NCBI GenBank assembly: GCA_964485855.1
Contig: CAZAKI010000013.1
Span: forward strand, 1-49,137
Direction: 5' to 3'
Length of the DNA stretch: 49,137 nucleotides
Source: UBA993 sp964485855
Lineage (GTDB): Bacteria; Bacillota; Dethiobacteria; DTU022
Shown here: positions 1 through 8,192 of the stretch, one piece after another
Layout of the letters: each line of letters starts with the position of its first letter
Numbering within the stretch: position 1 is the first letter of the stretch
Translations under genes and position numbers: made by a program
Notes under the pieces: generated by a model
Databases searched by the model: none
What the model was told of the DNA's origin: nothing
What the model saw: only the letters and a program-made list of their open reading frames with translations

Positions 1-33
1 AGAGGCGATTAGGCCTGAATTATGAAGGTTTTC

Positions 34-62
34 TTGACACACCATAATTTATTACGTATAAT
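34..62 (+). promoter_or_regulatory. Consensus sigma-A promoter of rpmH
   Basis: TTGACA at 34-39 and TATAAT at 57-62 are both perfect matches, separated by exactly 17 bp. This is the strongest promoter in the window and lies 36 bp upstream of rpmH, as expected for the L34/RNase P operon. The region to its left should be the rpmH-dnaA intergenic region (oriC), outside the window. Confidence 0.9.
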
Positions 63-97
63 TTTTTTACATTATCAGCACAAGTGAAGGGGTTAAA

Positions 98-232
98 ATG
101 AAAAGGACTTATCAACCAAAAAAAAGACAAAGAAAAAGAGTGCATGGTTTCTTAAAACGGATGAGCACCCAGGCCGGCAGACAAGTTATTAACCGCAGAA
201 GGCAAAAAATGAGGAAACGATTAAGCGCTTAA
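98..232 (+). CDS. rpmH: 50S ribosomal protein L34
   Basis: Encodes a 44-residue, strongly basic protein of the large ribosomal subunit. It begins MKRTYQPKKRQRKRVHGF and ends in an Arg/Lys-rich tail closing with LSA, which is the whole bL34 family pattern. The start ATG at 98 follows a GAAGGGG Shine-Dalgarno. rpmH is normally the first gene of the rpmH-rnpA-yidC operon and lies next to oriC/dnaA; here it follows a consensus promoter and is 4 bp from rnpA. Length and sequence are typical, so the assignment is secure. Confidence 0.97.
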   Translation: MKRTYQPKKRQRKRVHGFLKRMSTQAGRQVINRRRQKMRKRLSA

Positions 233-236
233 TCAA

Positions 237-584
237 ATGCCATTAGAAAGGCTTAAAAAAAATTGGGAATTCAAGCGGGTCTACCGCAACGGCAGGACGG
301 TTGTTTCTAAATATATCGTCCTTTATTACTGCCCAAACGAACTAAAGATTAACCGGGTTGGATTTTCGATCAGTAAAAAAGTTGGTGGCAGCGTAATAAG
401 AAATAGGATAAAAAGATTATATCGAGAGGCATTTTTACTTTTAAATCAGGAACTCAGCCAAGGTTTCGATCTTGTTCTTATTGCGCGTAAACCATCAGTA
501 AAACTTAACTTCCAGGAAACATGCAAGGAGCTGTTTAATCTTTGCAGAAGAGGACAGTTATTAAAAAAACCAAGATCAATTTAG
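237..584 (+). CDS. rnpA: Ribonuclease P protein component
   Basis: Protein subunit of RNase P, which helps the catalytic RNA bind the 5' leader of precursor tRNAs. The 115-residue product has the family hallmark RNRIKR at about residues 55-60, inside the conserved segment GGSVIRNRIKRLYRE, and the usual basic N-terminal start with RLKK. It begins 4 bp after rpmH and has no strong Shine-Dalgarno of its own, so translation is probably coupled to L34. Its 3' end overlaps yidD by about 43 bp. Length is normal for the family. Confidence 0.96.
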   Translation: MPLERLKKNWEFKRVYRNGRTVVSKYIVLYYCPNELKINRVGFSISKKVGGSVIRNRIKRLYREAFLLLNQELSQGFDLVLIARKPSVKLNFQETCKELFNLCRRGQLLKKPRSI

Positions 585-802
585 AGAGATATGCAACCAA
601 AGCTTGTATCGGCATTCTTTTATTTTACCGTCGCTTTATTTCACCTCTAAAGCCACAAGTTTGCCGTTTTTATCCATCCTGTTCACAATATACACAAGAA
701 GCTTTTGCTAAGTATGGATTGATCAAAGGCTTACTGATGGGCATGAAGAGGTTAGCCAGGTGTCACCCTTTTAATCCTGGAGGGTACGACCCTGTAAAGT
801 AA
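542..802 (+). CDS. yidD: Membrane protein insertion efficiency factor YidD
   Basis: Small amphipathic protein that associates with the inner face of the membrane and assists YidC-dependent insertion. The family core is visible: FYRRFISPLK, then CRFYPSCSQY with its paired cysteines, then CHPFNPGGYDPV at the C-terminus. I use the TTG at 542, preceded by AAGGAG about 10 bp upstream, which overlaps the end of rnpA; no other usable start is visible before the conserved core. 86 residues is slightly long for the family, so the exact N-terminus is uncertain. Next gene: yidC, 22 bp downstream. Confidence 0.92.
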   Translation: MQKRTVIKKTKINLERYATKACIGILLFYRRFISPLKPQVCRFYPSCSQYTQEAFAKYGLIKGLLMGMKRLARCHPFNPGGYDPVK

Positions 803-824
803 GATTAAGGTAGGAGGAAATATA

Positions 825-1652
825 ATGATTGATGCAATTGCCCAGTTTTTCGGTGTAGTAATTAGTTATATCTATAATTATATACCGAACTTTGGTCTAG
901 CCATTATCATCATGACTATAATGGTTAAGCTGATTACCTTTCCCCTCAACAATAAGCAGATTCAATCGGCAAAACGGATGCAGGTTTTGCAGCCCGAGAT
1001 GAAAAAAATCCAGCAGAAATATAAAGACGATAAAGAGAAGCAGAACCAGGCCATGTCGGAATTTATGCGTGAAAACAATATGAATCCTTTGGCGGGCTGT
1101 TTGCCACTGCTGGTTCAGTTTCCGATATTGATCGGTATTTTTAGGCTGCTCAGAGAAGCAGATAAATTTCTTGATATGAGCACGATCAATCCCTATCTGT
1201 TCCAACAGGCCGAGTTAATTGATCTGTTAGCTGTTCCCAACATTAGTTTTGATAATTTTTTAAGCCAAATCAGCATCTACTATCTATTCCCTTTAATCGC
1301 CGGAGCTACGACTTATCTTTATTCCAAGATGTCGATGTCGGCGGATAGCAGCCAGAAAATGATGCTCTACATGATGCCGGTTATGATCACCGTATTTAGT
1401 TTCAGCTTTCCGGTTGGTCTGGTAATTTACTGGATTATGAATAACCTCTTTTCAATTGGGCAGCATAAACTGATTGTCCATTTGGATGATCACAAGAGTG
1501 ATGCAGGGTTAAAGATAAGCGAACAAGATCCGAAAAAAACAGAGAACAGCAACCAGGATGCAACCCAAAAAAATTCAAGTACTGAGGGAACGAAAAAAAC
1601 TGATCCGAAAAGATCCAAATCTGGGAATAAAAAAGGGAAGAGTAAAAAATGA
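825..1652 (+). CDS. yidC: Membrane protein insertase YidC/SpoIIIJ (Oxa1 family)
   Basis: Inserts membrane proteins alone or with Sec. The 275-residue protein is the short Gram-positive form: an N-terminal membrane segment, a conserved positively charged cytoplasmic hairpin (LQPEMKKIQQKYKDDKEKQ, about residues 64-82), then NPLAGCLPLLVQFPI, two further hydrophobic segments, and a long Lys/Ser/Thr-rich hydrophilic tail (about residues 225-275) of the kind that contacts ribosomes. No lipobox cysteine is visible at the N-terminus, unlike B. subtilis SpoIIIJ. A GGAGG Shine-Dalgarno precedes ATG 825. The stop overlaps the jag start (ATGA). Confidence 0.95.
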   Translation: MIDAIAQFFGVVISYIYNYIPNFGLAIIIMTIMVKLITFPLNNKQIQSAKRMQVLQPEMKKIQQKYKDDKEKQNQAMSEFMRENNMNPLAGCLPLLVQFPILIGIFRLLREADKFLDMSTINPYLFQQAELIDLLAVPNISFDNFLSQISIYYLFPLIAGATTYLYSKMSMSADSSQKMMLYMMPVMITVFSFSFPVGLVIYWIMNNLFSIGQHKLIVHLDDHKSDAGLKISEQDPKKTENSNQDATQKNSSTEGTKKTDPKRSKSGNKKGKSKK

Positions 1653-2269
1653 ATGGATATACAGCTACGGGAAAAACTGTAGATGATGCTGTAGAAAAAG
1701 CCTTGTCAGAGCTGGGGATTAAAAAAAATAATGCCCGGATCACTGTTGTTGATGAACCGTCACCAGGAATCCTCGGTTTGCTTGGAACTAAAGAAGCAAG
1801 AGTTGAAGTAAATGCACTTCTGGATCCATCTGAATACTTGGTGGAGTTCATAAAAGATCTCCTGAAACGAATGGCAATCAAGGGAACTGTAGAAGTGACG
1901 GAAGATGATGAAAAGCTGTCGGCATCAATAGAGGGTTCCGATGTCGGAATTCTAATCGGCCGCAGAGGCCGGACTTTAGGTGATCTACAGTATTTAATGA
2001 ACGTGATCATCAGAAGGCAGTTTACCTGCCTGAATAAAATAGTTGTAATCGATGTTGAAAATTATCGCGCAAGGCGTGAAAAGACGCTGATCCAACTTGC
2101 CAGAAATGTTGCCAGGAAAGTTTCCCAGGAAGGGTTCGAGCAGGCTTTGGAGCCGATGAATCCACAGGAAAGAAGAATTATTCATCTAGCCCTGCAGGAG
2201 TTCCCAGGGATAACTACCTTCAGCTCAGGGCAGGAGCCATATCGAAAAGTGATTATTGCCCCAAGATAG
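1649..2269 (+). CDS. jag: RNA-binding protein Jag/KhpB
   Basis: RNA-binding protein coupled to YidC in most Bacillota; KhpB acts with KhpA in cell elongation and division. The 206-residue product shows the Jag-N domain at about residues 1-50 (with GLLGTKEARVEV), a KH domain with the GXXG-type IGRRGRTLGDLQYL segment at about 108-121, and a C-terminal R3H domain (NPQERRIIHLAL, then the final YRKVIIAPR). The start ATG overlaps the yidC stop by 4 bp, so the two are translationally coupled. Length and domain order are normal. Confidence 0.94.
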   Translation: MNGYTATGKTVDDAVEKALSELGIKKNNARITVVDEPSPGILGLLGTKEARVEVNALLDPSEYLVEFIKDLLKRMAIKGTVEVTEDDEKLSASIEGSDVGILIGRRGRTLGDLQYLMNVIIRRQFTCLNKIVVIDVENYRARREKTLIQLARNVARKVSQEGFEQALEPMNPQERRIIHLALQEFPGITTFSSGQEPYRKVIIAPR

Positions 2270-2290
2270 ACGGCAGCAAGAGCCGCCCCA

Positions 2291-2390
2291 NNNNNNNNNN
2301 NNNNNNNNNNNNNNNNNNNNNNNNNNNNNNNNNNNNNNNNNNNNNNNNNNNNNNNNNNNNNNNNNNNNNNNNNNNNNNNNNNNNNNNNNN
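2291..2390. other. Assembly gap (100 N) over the mnmE start
   Basis: A run of exactly 100 N. Compared with family proteins, the mnmE sequence after it begins near residue 41, so about 120 nt are missing. No ATG, GTG or TTG lies between the jag stop and the gap, so the start codon is inside it. Confidence 0.95.
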
Positions 2391-3644
2391 AGGGATTTTC
2401 CAAGATCGCGTTTTCTCTATTACGGGATGATTCATAATCAAGAGGGCAAACCAATTGACGAAGTCCTAGTCGCTTTTATGGCTGCGCCAGGCACTTACAC
2501 TCGGGAAGATATCGTTGAGGTTAATTGCCATAGTGGTGTTGCCACTTTGCGAACGATCCTGCAGACTGTCTTGAGTATGGGAGCAAGATTAGCTGAGCCT
2601 GGTGAATTCACAAGGAGAGCATTTCTGAATGGAAGAATTGATTTAAGCCAGGCCGAATCTGTGATTGGTTTAATCCGAGCCCGGACAGAAGAGGGTTTAA
2701 AATCATCATTTCGATCTTTGAGGGGAGAGCTGGCAACCATTATCAGCGAAGTCAGAGATCAGATCATTACTCTGCAGGCTCCTCTGGAAGCCTCAATTGA
2801 ATATCCTGAAGAATTTGCAGATAGCAGTAATGATTTTGTTGAACTGCAAGCCGGCATCAAAGCGCTTAGCGAAAGATTAAAGGAACTCCTCAAGGGCATC
2901 GGTCGCAGCCGGGCATACCAGGAGGGAGTGACCGTTACCATTGTCGGCAAACCGAATGTTGGCAAATCATCTTTACTGAACAGGTTACTGGGAGAGCAAA
3001 GAGCGATTGTCCATGAAATACCAGGCACAACACGCGATCTCCTCGAGGGACAGGCTACCCTTGGCGGGTACCCCCTGAGATTGATTGATACTGCCGGGAT
3101 CCACGACACCCTTGATCCGGTTGAGGAAGAAGGTATAAAAAGGGCGAGGAGTGCGGTTGTAGAAGCCAGGCTGATCCTCTATGTAATTGATGGCTCGTCT
3201 GATCTTGATCAACAGGAGGGCAGAGCACTGATTAAAGCAGAACAGGGCCAGGCGCTATTAATTGTTGTTAATAAATGCGATTTGCCTCAGCAGTTTAACG
3301 ATCATGACATCGGAAATATTTTCCCGGGTTCCCGGTCCGTTAAGATTTCTGCTTTGCACGGGATGGGCATTGAATCATTAGAACAAGCGGTTACTGATGA
3401 GCTGGATCGTTTTTTCGGAAAAGAACAGAGCAATGCGTTGCTGATTAGTATCAGGCAGGAAGAGCTGATCAGGGATGCGCTTGAAACCCTTGAAACAGCC
3501 TCCAGGTCTCTAGAGAGTGAGCCCCTTGAGCTGATCAGTTTCAATTTAAGCGCTGCATGGCAGAAGCTTGGAGAGATAACAGGAGAAACTGTCAGCGATG
3601 ATTTGCTTGATCGGGTTTTTAGTGATTTTTGCCTTGGCAAGTAG
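2291..3644 (+). CDS. mnmE: tRNA U34 modification GTPase MnmE (5' end in gap)
   Basis: GTPase that, with MnmG, installs the (carboxymethyl)aminomethyl group on wobble uridine of certain tRNAs. All G motifs are present: GKPNVGKSS (P-loop), GTTRD, DTAGI and NKCDL. The protein ends in FCLGK, matching the C-terminal C-[IL]-G-K catalytic cysteine motif. The folate-binding N-domain starts in the 100-N gap; about 40 residues, including the start codon, are missing. The remaining 417 residues plus 40 give the usual ~457. A TTG at 2256 inside jag is in frame but is not a credible start. The partner mnmG is not in its usual place next door. Confidence 0.93.
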
Positions 3645-3668
3645 TTACAGTTGGAAGGATTCGGACTA

Positions 3669-4394
3669 ATGAAAGAAACTTCTACAGGGTCTTTGATGCA
3701 AAGCACTATTGCTGACTTAGGCTTGCATCTGGACGAGAGGCAGTTTATGAAACTCGTGGCTTATAGTGAACTGTTGTGGCAGGGGTTAAGCTGGCTCAGA
3801 ATAGTTGGAGAAAAAAGTATTGAAAGCCTGATTAGAAAGCAGATCTATGATTCCCTATTCCTGCTGACCAAGATGGAATTTAAACCCTGCAGCCGTATTG
3901 TGGATCTCGGCAGCGGAGGAGGTTTGCCTGGTGTTCCACTAGCTATTTGCAGGGAAGATCATCGCTTTTGTTTGTTGGATGCGAATCGGCGGAAGGTCAG
4001 CTTCATGGAAGAAATCTTAAAGGTGCTGAGATTAAAAAATGTTGAGGTCATCTGCGGTAGGGCCGAGTATTTCGGCAGAAATGCCGAATATCGCGAAAGA
4101 TTTAATTATGTTTTAAGCAAGGCAGTGGCAAGGATGCCTGTTTTGGTTGAACTGGCCCTGCCTTTAGCAGATCTTGGAGGTGAAATTGTATTTTACAAAG
4201 GATCCGGCTGGAAAGAAGAATTGATGGCATCCCAAAAGGCATTGGAGCTATGTGGTGGTGCATTGGCCGGATGCTGGGAATATTCGCTTGCTAGTGGGGA
4301 AAAAAGATCGTTAATTAACATCAAGAAAGTAAAACCAACGCCGGATCAATATCCAAGATCCGATGGCAAGCCGGCTAAAAAACCGCTGTGTTAA
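3669..4394 (+). CDS. rsmG: 16S rRNA (guanine527-N7)-methyltransferase RsmG
   Basis: SAM-dependent methylase (GidB) that modifies G527 of 16S rRNA; its loss gives low-level streptomycin resistance in many bacteria. The Rossmann SAM-binding motif VDLGSGGGLPGVPLAI is clear at about residues 77-92, followed by LLDANRRKVSFMEEIL and the VLSKAVARMPVLVELALPL segment. ATG 3669 has a GGAAGGA Shine-Dalgarno at a good distance; an in-frame TTG at 3651 overlaps that Shine-Dalgarno and is rejected. The gene follows mnmE directly, whereas many Bacillota have mnmG between them. 241 residues is a normal length. Confidence 0.95.
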   Translation: MKETSTGSLMQSTIADLGLHLDERQFMKLVAYSELLWQGLSWLRIVGEKSIESLIRKQIYDSLFLLTKMEFKPCSRIVDLGSGGGLPGVPLAICREDHRFCLLDANRRKVSFMEEILKVLRLKNVEVICGRAEYFGRNAEYRERFNYVLSKAVARMPVLVELALPLADLGGEIVFYKGSGWKEELMASQKALELCGGALAGCWEYSLASGEKRSLINIKKVKPTPDQYPRSDGKPAKKPLC

Positions 4395-4513
4395 GCCACT
4401 GAAAAACATCCTTTCCTTTTGTCTGTTTTCCCCCTGCTTCAGCGTTGAAGGAATGACAGATTATTTGTCTAATAATTGTTAGAGATCATTTTATCGATAA
4501 AGGTGTTGCTCAA

Positions 4514-5362
4514 ATGGAAGAACAATGGAAAGAGCATTTATCCCTGCCGGGACTTGAACCAACCACAGAAAATATTCTAGCGCTTGATCTTGATAAAATC
4601 AGGCCAAATCCTTTTCAACCGCGTCGTGAAATAACCGCAGAAAAAATTGATGAATTAGCTCAATCCATCAAGACCAGCGGCTTGATTCAACCTGTTGTTG
4701 TGCGCAGGAGCGGCAATGGTTACCAGCTTGTGGTTGGTGAAAGAAGATACCTGGCCTGCAAAAAGCTAGGGTGGAAAAAGATTGCAGCAACAGTTAAAAC
4801 GCTCTCGGACAATGCAATGGCAACAATCGCTTTGATCGAGAATCTACAAAGAGAGAATTTAAACTATCTAGAAGAAGCGATCGGCTATGTTAACTTAATG
4901 AAAACTTTTAACATGACCCAGGAGGCCTTGGCGCAGAGGCTGGGTAAAAGCCAATCAACCATAGCGAATAAGATCAGGCTGTTAAAGTTAAGTGAAGAAG
5001 TTCGCCAAAAGCTGCTGCAGACTAATTTGACCGAAAGACATGCCCGGGCTTTGCTCAGACTTGATTCGGAAGAAAAACAGCTAAAAATGATCCACGAAAT
5101 CACTGACCGTGGGCTGACCGTCAGCCAGGCTGAAAAACGAATTGACCGGATTACTCCCGACTCAAGAGCTACACCCAGCAATAAACGCCCCAAACCAATC
5201 ATCCGTGACATGCGAATCGTCTTAAATACAATCAGGGAAGCTGTGGAAGTAATGAAAAATTCCGGTTTATATCCGGAAGTAGATGAAACTATTGAGCAGG
5301 ATTACATTGAAGTTACAATCAGACTAACGAAGGAAATGATCAACGCAAAAAGAAAAGGGTAG
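4514..5362 (+). CDS. noc: Nucleoid occlusion protein Noc (ParB family)
   Basis: CTP-dependent DNA-binding clamp of the ParB/Noc family that blocks division over the nucleoid. The 282-residue protein has the CTPase segment with RPNPFQPRR and the GERRYLACKKLGW motif, a helix-turn-helix domain (LAQRLGKSQSTIANKIRLLKL) and a C-terminal dimer domain. Two features favour Noc over ParB: the residues Q, K, K and R in GKSQST, IANK, LLKL and ERHARA fit the set described as specifying Noc sites, and the C-terminal RDMRIVLNTIREAV segment resembles Noc. No clear amphipathic membrane-targeting helix is seen in the N-terminus (MEEQWKEHLSLPG). An AAAGGTG Shine-Dalgarno precedes ATG 4514. Confidence 0.85.
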   Translation: MEEQWKEHLSLPGLEPTTENILALDLDKIRPNPFQPRREITAEKIDELAQSIKTSGLIQPVVVRRSGNGYQLVVGERRYLACKKLGWKKIAATVKTLSDNAMATIALIENLQRENLNYLEEAIGYVNLMKTFNMTQEALAQRLGKSQSTIANKIRLLKLSEEVRQKLLQTNLTERHARALLRLDSEEKQLKMIHEITDRGLTVSQAEKRIDRITPDSRATPSNKRPKPIIRDMRIVLNTIREAVEVMKNSGLYPEVDETIEQDYIEVTIRLTKEMINAKRKG

Positions 5363-5407
5363 TAGATCACCAATTGACCGAAGGTAAACGATTAGGAGAG
5401 ATAAAAT

Positions 5408-6166
5408 ATGAGTAGAATCATTGCGATTGCCAATCAGAAAGGCGGCGTAGGTAAAACCACTACAGCGATTAATCTTAGTGCTGCCCTGGCGGCAACTGGC
5501 TCAAAAGTTTTACTGATTGATATTGATCCGCAGGGTAATACAACCAGCGGTGTAGGATTTGCAAAGAAAGATGAAAAAACTTGTATCTATAATGTTTTAA
5601 TCGATAACCTGCCCCTTGAAAAAGTAACCCATCAGACAAAGTGGGTTAACCTTGATATTGTTCCGGCTACCATCCAGCTTGCCGGAGCGGAAATAGAATT
5701 AGTCGAGATGGAAGCACGTGAAGGGAGATTGAAGCGTGCCCTTAACAGTTTGAACGATCATTATGATTTTATTATTATTGATTGCCCCCCCTCTCTTGGC
5801 TTATTGACTCTTAATGCGCTCAATGCTGCGGACGGAATCCTGATTCCAATTCAATGTGAGTATTATGCGCTGGAAGGCCTCGGACAGCTAATGAATACGA
5901 TAGCTTTGGTCCGCAAACATCTAAATAAAAACTTACGAATTGAGGGAGTCCTGTTAACGATGTATGACAGCAGGACCAACCTATCTGAACAAGTTGCGGA
6001 AGAAGTAAGAAGCTATTTCAAACAATACGTTTTTGATACGGTCATTCCCCGTAATGTGCGTTTGAGCGAAGCTCCAAGTTACGGTAAGCATATTCTCGAA
6101 TATGATCCGCGCAGTAAAGGGGCCGAGCTTCACCTTGATTTAGCCCGGGAGGTCCTGCAAAGATGA
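5408..6166 (+). CDS. parA: Chromosome partitioning ATPase ParA (Soj)
   Basis: Walker-type ATPase that works with ParB-parS in origin segregation and, as Soj, regulates DnaA in B. subtilis. The deviant Walker A motif NQKGGVGKTTT lies at about residues 9-19, followed by DIDPQGNTTSG, the Walker B-like FIIIDCPPSLGLLTLNAL and a conserved C-terminal RNVRLSEAPSYGKHI. The product is 252 residues, typical of chromosomal Soj. AGGAGAG precedes the ATG. The 3' end overlaps parB by 4 bp (ATGA), giving a coupled parAB operon. Confidence 0.97.
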   Translation: MSRIIAIANQKGGVGKTTTAINLSAALAATGSKVLLIDIDPQGNTTSGVGFAKKDEKTCIYNVLIDNLPLEKVTHQTKWVNLDIVPATIQLAGAEIELVEMEAREGRLKRALNSLNDHYDFIIIDCPPSLGLLTLNALNAADGILIPIQCEYYALEGLGQLMNTIALVRKHLNKNLRIEGVLLTMYDSRTNLSEQVAEEVRSYFKQYVFDTVIPRNVRLSEAPSYGKHILEYDPRSKGAELHLDLAREVLQR

Positions 6167-7026
6167 GCGATAAAAGACGATTGGGCAAAGGATTGGGAGC
6201 ATTAATCCCCGATGCGCTGGATGCCTCTGCCGATAAAAGCGAAATCGAACTGGATAAAATAAAACAAAACCCATACCAGCCAAGAGAAAATTTTAACGAA
6301 GAAAAGCTAAGAGAGCTGGCCAGCTCAATCAGGGAACATGGGGTGCTGCAGGCGGTCGTAGTTACCACGGCAAATAATGACGATCAGTTTTACCTGGTTG
6401 CCGGCGAGAGAAGGTGTCGGGCCGCAAGAATGGCCGGATTAAAAACAATTCCAGCGGTCATCAAGAGCTATGACCATAAGACTATGCTGGAGATTGCCCT
6501 GATCGAAAACCTGCAGCGCGAAGATCTTAATCCAGTCGAAGAGGCGGCTGCTTACCAGAGGCTAATGAAAGATTACAGCTATACTCAAGAAGAACTGGCC
6601 ACCCGCCTTGGGAAAAGCCGTTCCTCCATTGCCAATAGTGTCAGGTTGCTTGCTTTGCCTGAATCAATCCTGGGCATGCTAAAAAACGGCCAGGTGACTG
6701 TTGGTCAGGTCAGACCGCTGCTTGCCATAAGCGACCCACGGGAACAGGAAATAATTGCCCGGCGAATAGTTGAAGAGAAGCTGACGGCGAGAGATACAGA
6801 AAAACTGGCACTTGGCACTGGAAAGGTTAAAACCGCTGAGACTAACAAAGATTCGACAGAACAGGAAGATCCGCTGCAGGCTGAACTGCAGATGCAGATG
6901 CAGCGCAGATTAGGTACAAAAGTAAAAATTAAACCGGGGAAAAACGGCGGAACGATTGAAATATTTTACTATGGAGAAGAAGACCTGGAAAGATTAATCG
7001 CCAGGATTTTGCCGGAAGGCTTATAA
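6163..7026 (+). CDS. parB: Chromosome partitioning protein ParB (Spo0J)
   Basis: CTP-dependent sliding clamp that loads at parS and recruits ParA and condensin. The 287-residue protein contains KQNPYQPRENF, the GERRCRAARMAGL CTP-binding motif, the helix-turn-helix LATRLGKSRSSIANSVRLLAL and a C-terminal dimerization domain. In contrast to the Noc paralog upstream, the discriminating positions carry R (GKSRSS), S (IANS), A (LLAL) and G (TVGQVR), fitting parS recognition. Two perfect parS sites begin 3 bp after its stop. Coupled to parA by a 4-bp overlap. Confidence 0.96.
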   Translation: MSDKRRLGKGLGALIPDALDASADKSEIELDKIKQNPYQPRENFNEEKLRELASSIREHGVLQAVVVTTANNDDQFYLVAGERRCRAARMAGLKTIPAVIKSYDHKTMLEIALIENLQREDLNPVEEAAAYQRLMKDYSYTQEELATRLGKSRSSIANSVRLLALPESILGMLKNGQVTVGQVRPLLAISDPREQEIIARRIVEEKLTARDTEKLALGTGKVKTAETNKDSTEQEDPLQAELQMQMQRRLGTKVKIKPGKNGGTIEIFYYGEEDLERLIARILPEGL

Positions 7027-7028
7027 AA

Positions 7029-7044
7029 TGTTTCACGTGAAACA
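7029..7044. promoter_or_regulatory. parS site 1
   Basis: Perfect 16-bp palindrome TGTTTCACGTGAAACA, identical to the consensus parS of Bacillota. It starts 3 bp after the parB stop. Confidence 0.96.
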
Positions 7045-7062
7045 GTAAAAAGGGTTGGCCGA

Positions 7063-7078
7063 TGTTTCACGTGAAACA
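7063..7078. promoter_or_regulatory. parS site 2
   Basis: Second perfect copy of TGTTTCACGTGAAACA, centred 34 bp from the first, i.e. about three helical turns. ParB nucleation should be centred here, about 7 kb from the presumed oriC. Confidence 0.96.
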
Positions 7079-7129
7079 TTTTTACTTTTTGGTGATCCTT
7101 TCCTGATTCCCGATCTGGAATTCTCAAAA

Positions 7130-7158
7130 TTGGTTACACCGATCATCTGTGTTATAAT
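7130..7158 (+). promoter_or_regulatory. Promoter of the M23 peptidase/bactofilin pair
   Basis: TTGGTT (7130-7135), a 17-bp spacer and TATAAT (7153-7158) preceded by TGT, giving an extended -10. It lies about 60 bp before the peptidase start and just downstream of the parS pair. Confidence 0.75.
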
Positions 7159-7219
7159 CTATTGGCATATTAGCTGCTTGTTTGTGAAGAGTTTTTTACA
7201 GTTGAAAGGATAATTGGCG

Positions 7220-8161
7220 ATGACGTCATCACATAAAAAACGTTGTTTTACTATTATGGTTATTCCGCATTCAGAAGAATCCCTTTTTAGTCTTCGCCTG
7301 CCGTTGATTGCCGTACAGATTGCTGTTGCCTTCCTGGTTTTAACTGTTGCCGGGTTATGCCTGCTGGTTTTTTCCTATTTACGCGTTTTGTCCGATGCCA
7401 GGGAAGTCTATGTCTTACGGGAAGTTAATCGGGCCCAGCAAGAAGAAATTGATGCCCTGGCAGTTGAAACCCAGAGGATGATGGAACAGGTTAAGGCAAT
7501 TGATGAATTGGTGGAGTTTGTAACTGAAAAGCTAGAATTGGATGAAGAAGATTTGCAAAATGGTATTAACGGTCAGTCTGGGCTGGAAGGCGATCTGCTG
7601 TTGCGAAATACCGAATCCCTTTTTTCCCTCGAAGCGGAAAGGCTTTATGATCTCAGCTCTTCGGCCAACGGAGTTCTTGAGCGGGCGGCTGAAAATATCA
7701 TTATTCTTCAGAGCCTGATCCCCGAAAGATCGGAAACCCTGGATTTTGTCGGAGATTATGTCATTCAGGCTGAAGCGAAACCGTCTATTTGGCCTGCCCG
7801 CGGTAGGATTTCTTCCGGTTTTGGAATGCGAAAGATACCTTACAGCAGCGGTTTCCAGTTCCATACCGGAGTTGATATAATTGGAGCATACGGTTCTGCC
7901 ATCTGGGCTTCATCCCCTGGTACCGTTATCTTCAGCGGTTATCGCGGCAGTTATGGAAACACGGTGCTTGTTGATCACGGCTATGATTATAAAACGCTAT
8001 ACGCCCATTTGTCTGGCTTAACCGTCAATGTCGGCGATCTGGTTGAAAGAGGGCAAACTGTTGGCTACATGGGCGCTTCCGGCCGGACAACGGGTACGCA
8101 TCTTCACTATGAAGTTCACTTCAAGGATTCGCCGGTTAATCCGGTAAACTATATGCAATAA
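7220..8161 (+). CDS. Membrane-anchored M23 (LytM) family peptidase
   Basis: Predicted zinc peptidase acting on peptidoglycan cross-bridges or stem peptides, anchored in the membrane facing outward. A single hydrophobic segment at about residues 22-48 is followed by a coiled-coil-like, Glu-rich stretch and then the M23 domain from about residue 190. Zinc ligands are visible: FHTGVDI supplies His and Asp, and THLHYEV supplies the HxH motif. ATG 7220 sits 9 bp after GAAAGGA; an in-frame TTG at 7214 is too close. It is followed 31 bp later by a bactofilin, a pairing also seen in cell-shape systems where bactofilins localise M23 peptidases. Confidence 0.9.
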   Translation: MTSSHKKRCFTIMVIPHSEESLFSLRLPLIAVQIAVAFLVLTVAGLCLLVFSYLRVLSDAREVYVLREVNRAQQEEIDALAVETQRMMEQVKAIDELVEFVTEKLELDEEDLQNGINGQSGLEGDLLLRNTESLFSLEAERLYDLSSSANGVLERAAENIIILQSLIPERSETLDFVGDYVIQAEAKPSIWPARGRISSGFGMRKIPYSSGFQFHTGVDIIGAYGSAIWASSPGTVIFSGYRGSYGNTVLVDHGYDYKTLYAHLSGLTVNVGDLVERGQTVGYMGASGRTTGTHLHYEVHFKDSPVNPVNYMQ

Positions 8162-8192
8162 ATGTTAATGATCATCCTGAGGAGGTAGGATC

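Noticed and set aside
1..97. oriC or DnaA boxes at the left edge
   Set aside because: oriC is expected just outside the window, but no clear TTATCCACA box is present in the first 97 bases; TTATCAGCACA at 74-84 is a poor match.
2256..2290. TTG 2256 as the mnmE start
   Set aside because: It lies inside the end of jag, and the encoded residues do not match the MnmE N-terminus; the real start must be in the gap.
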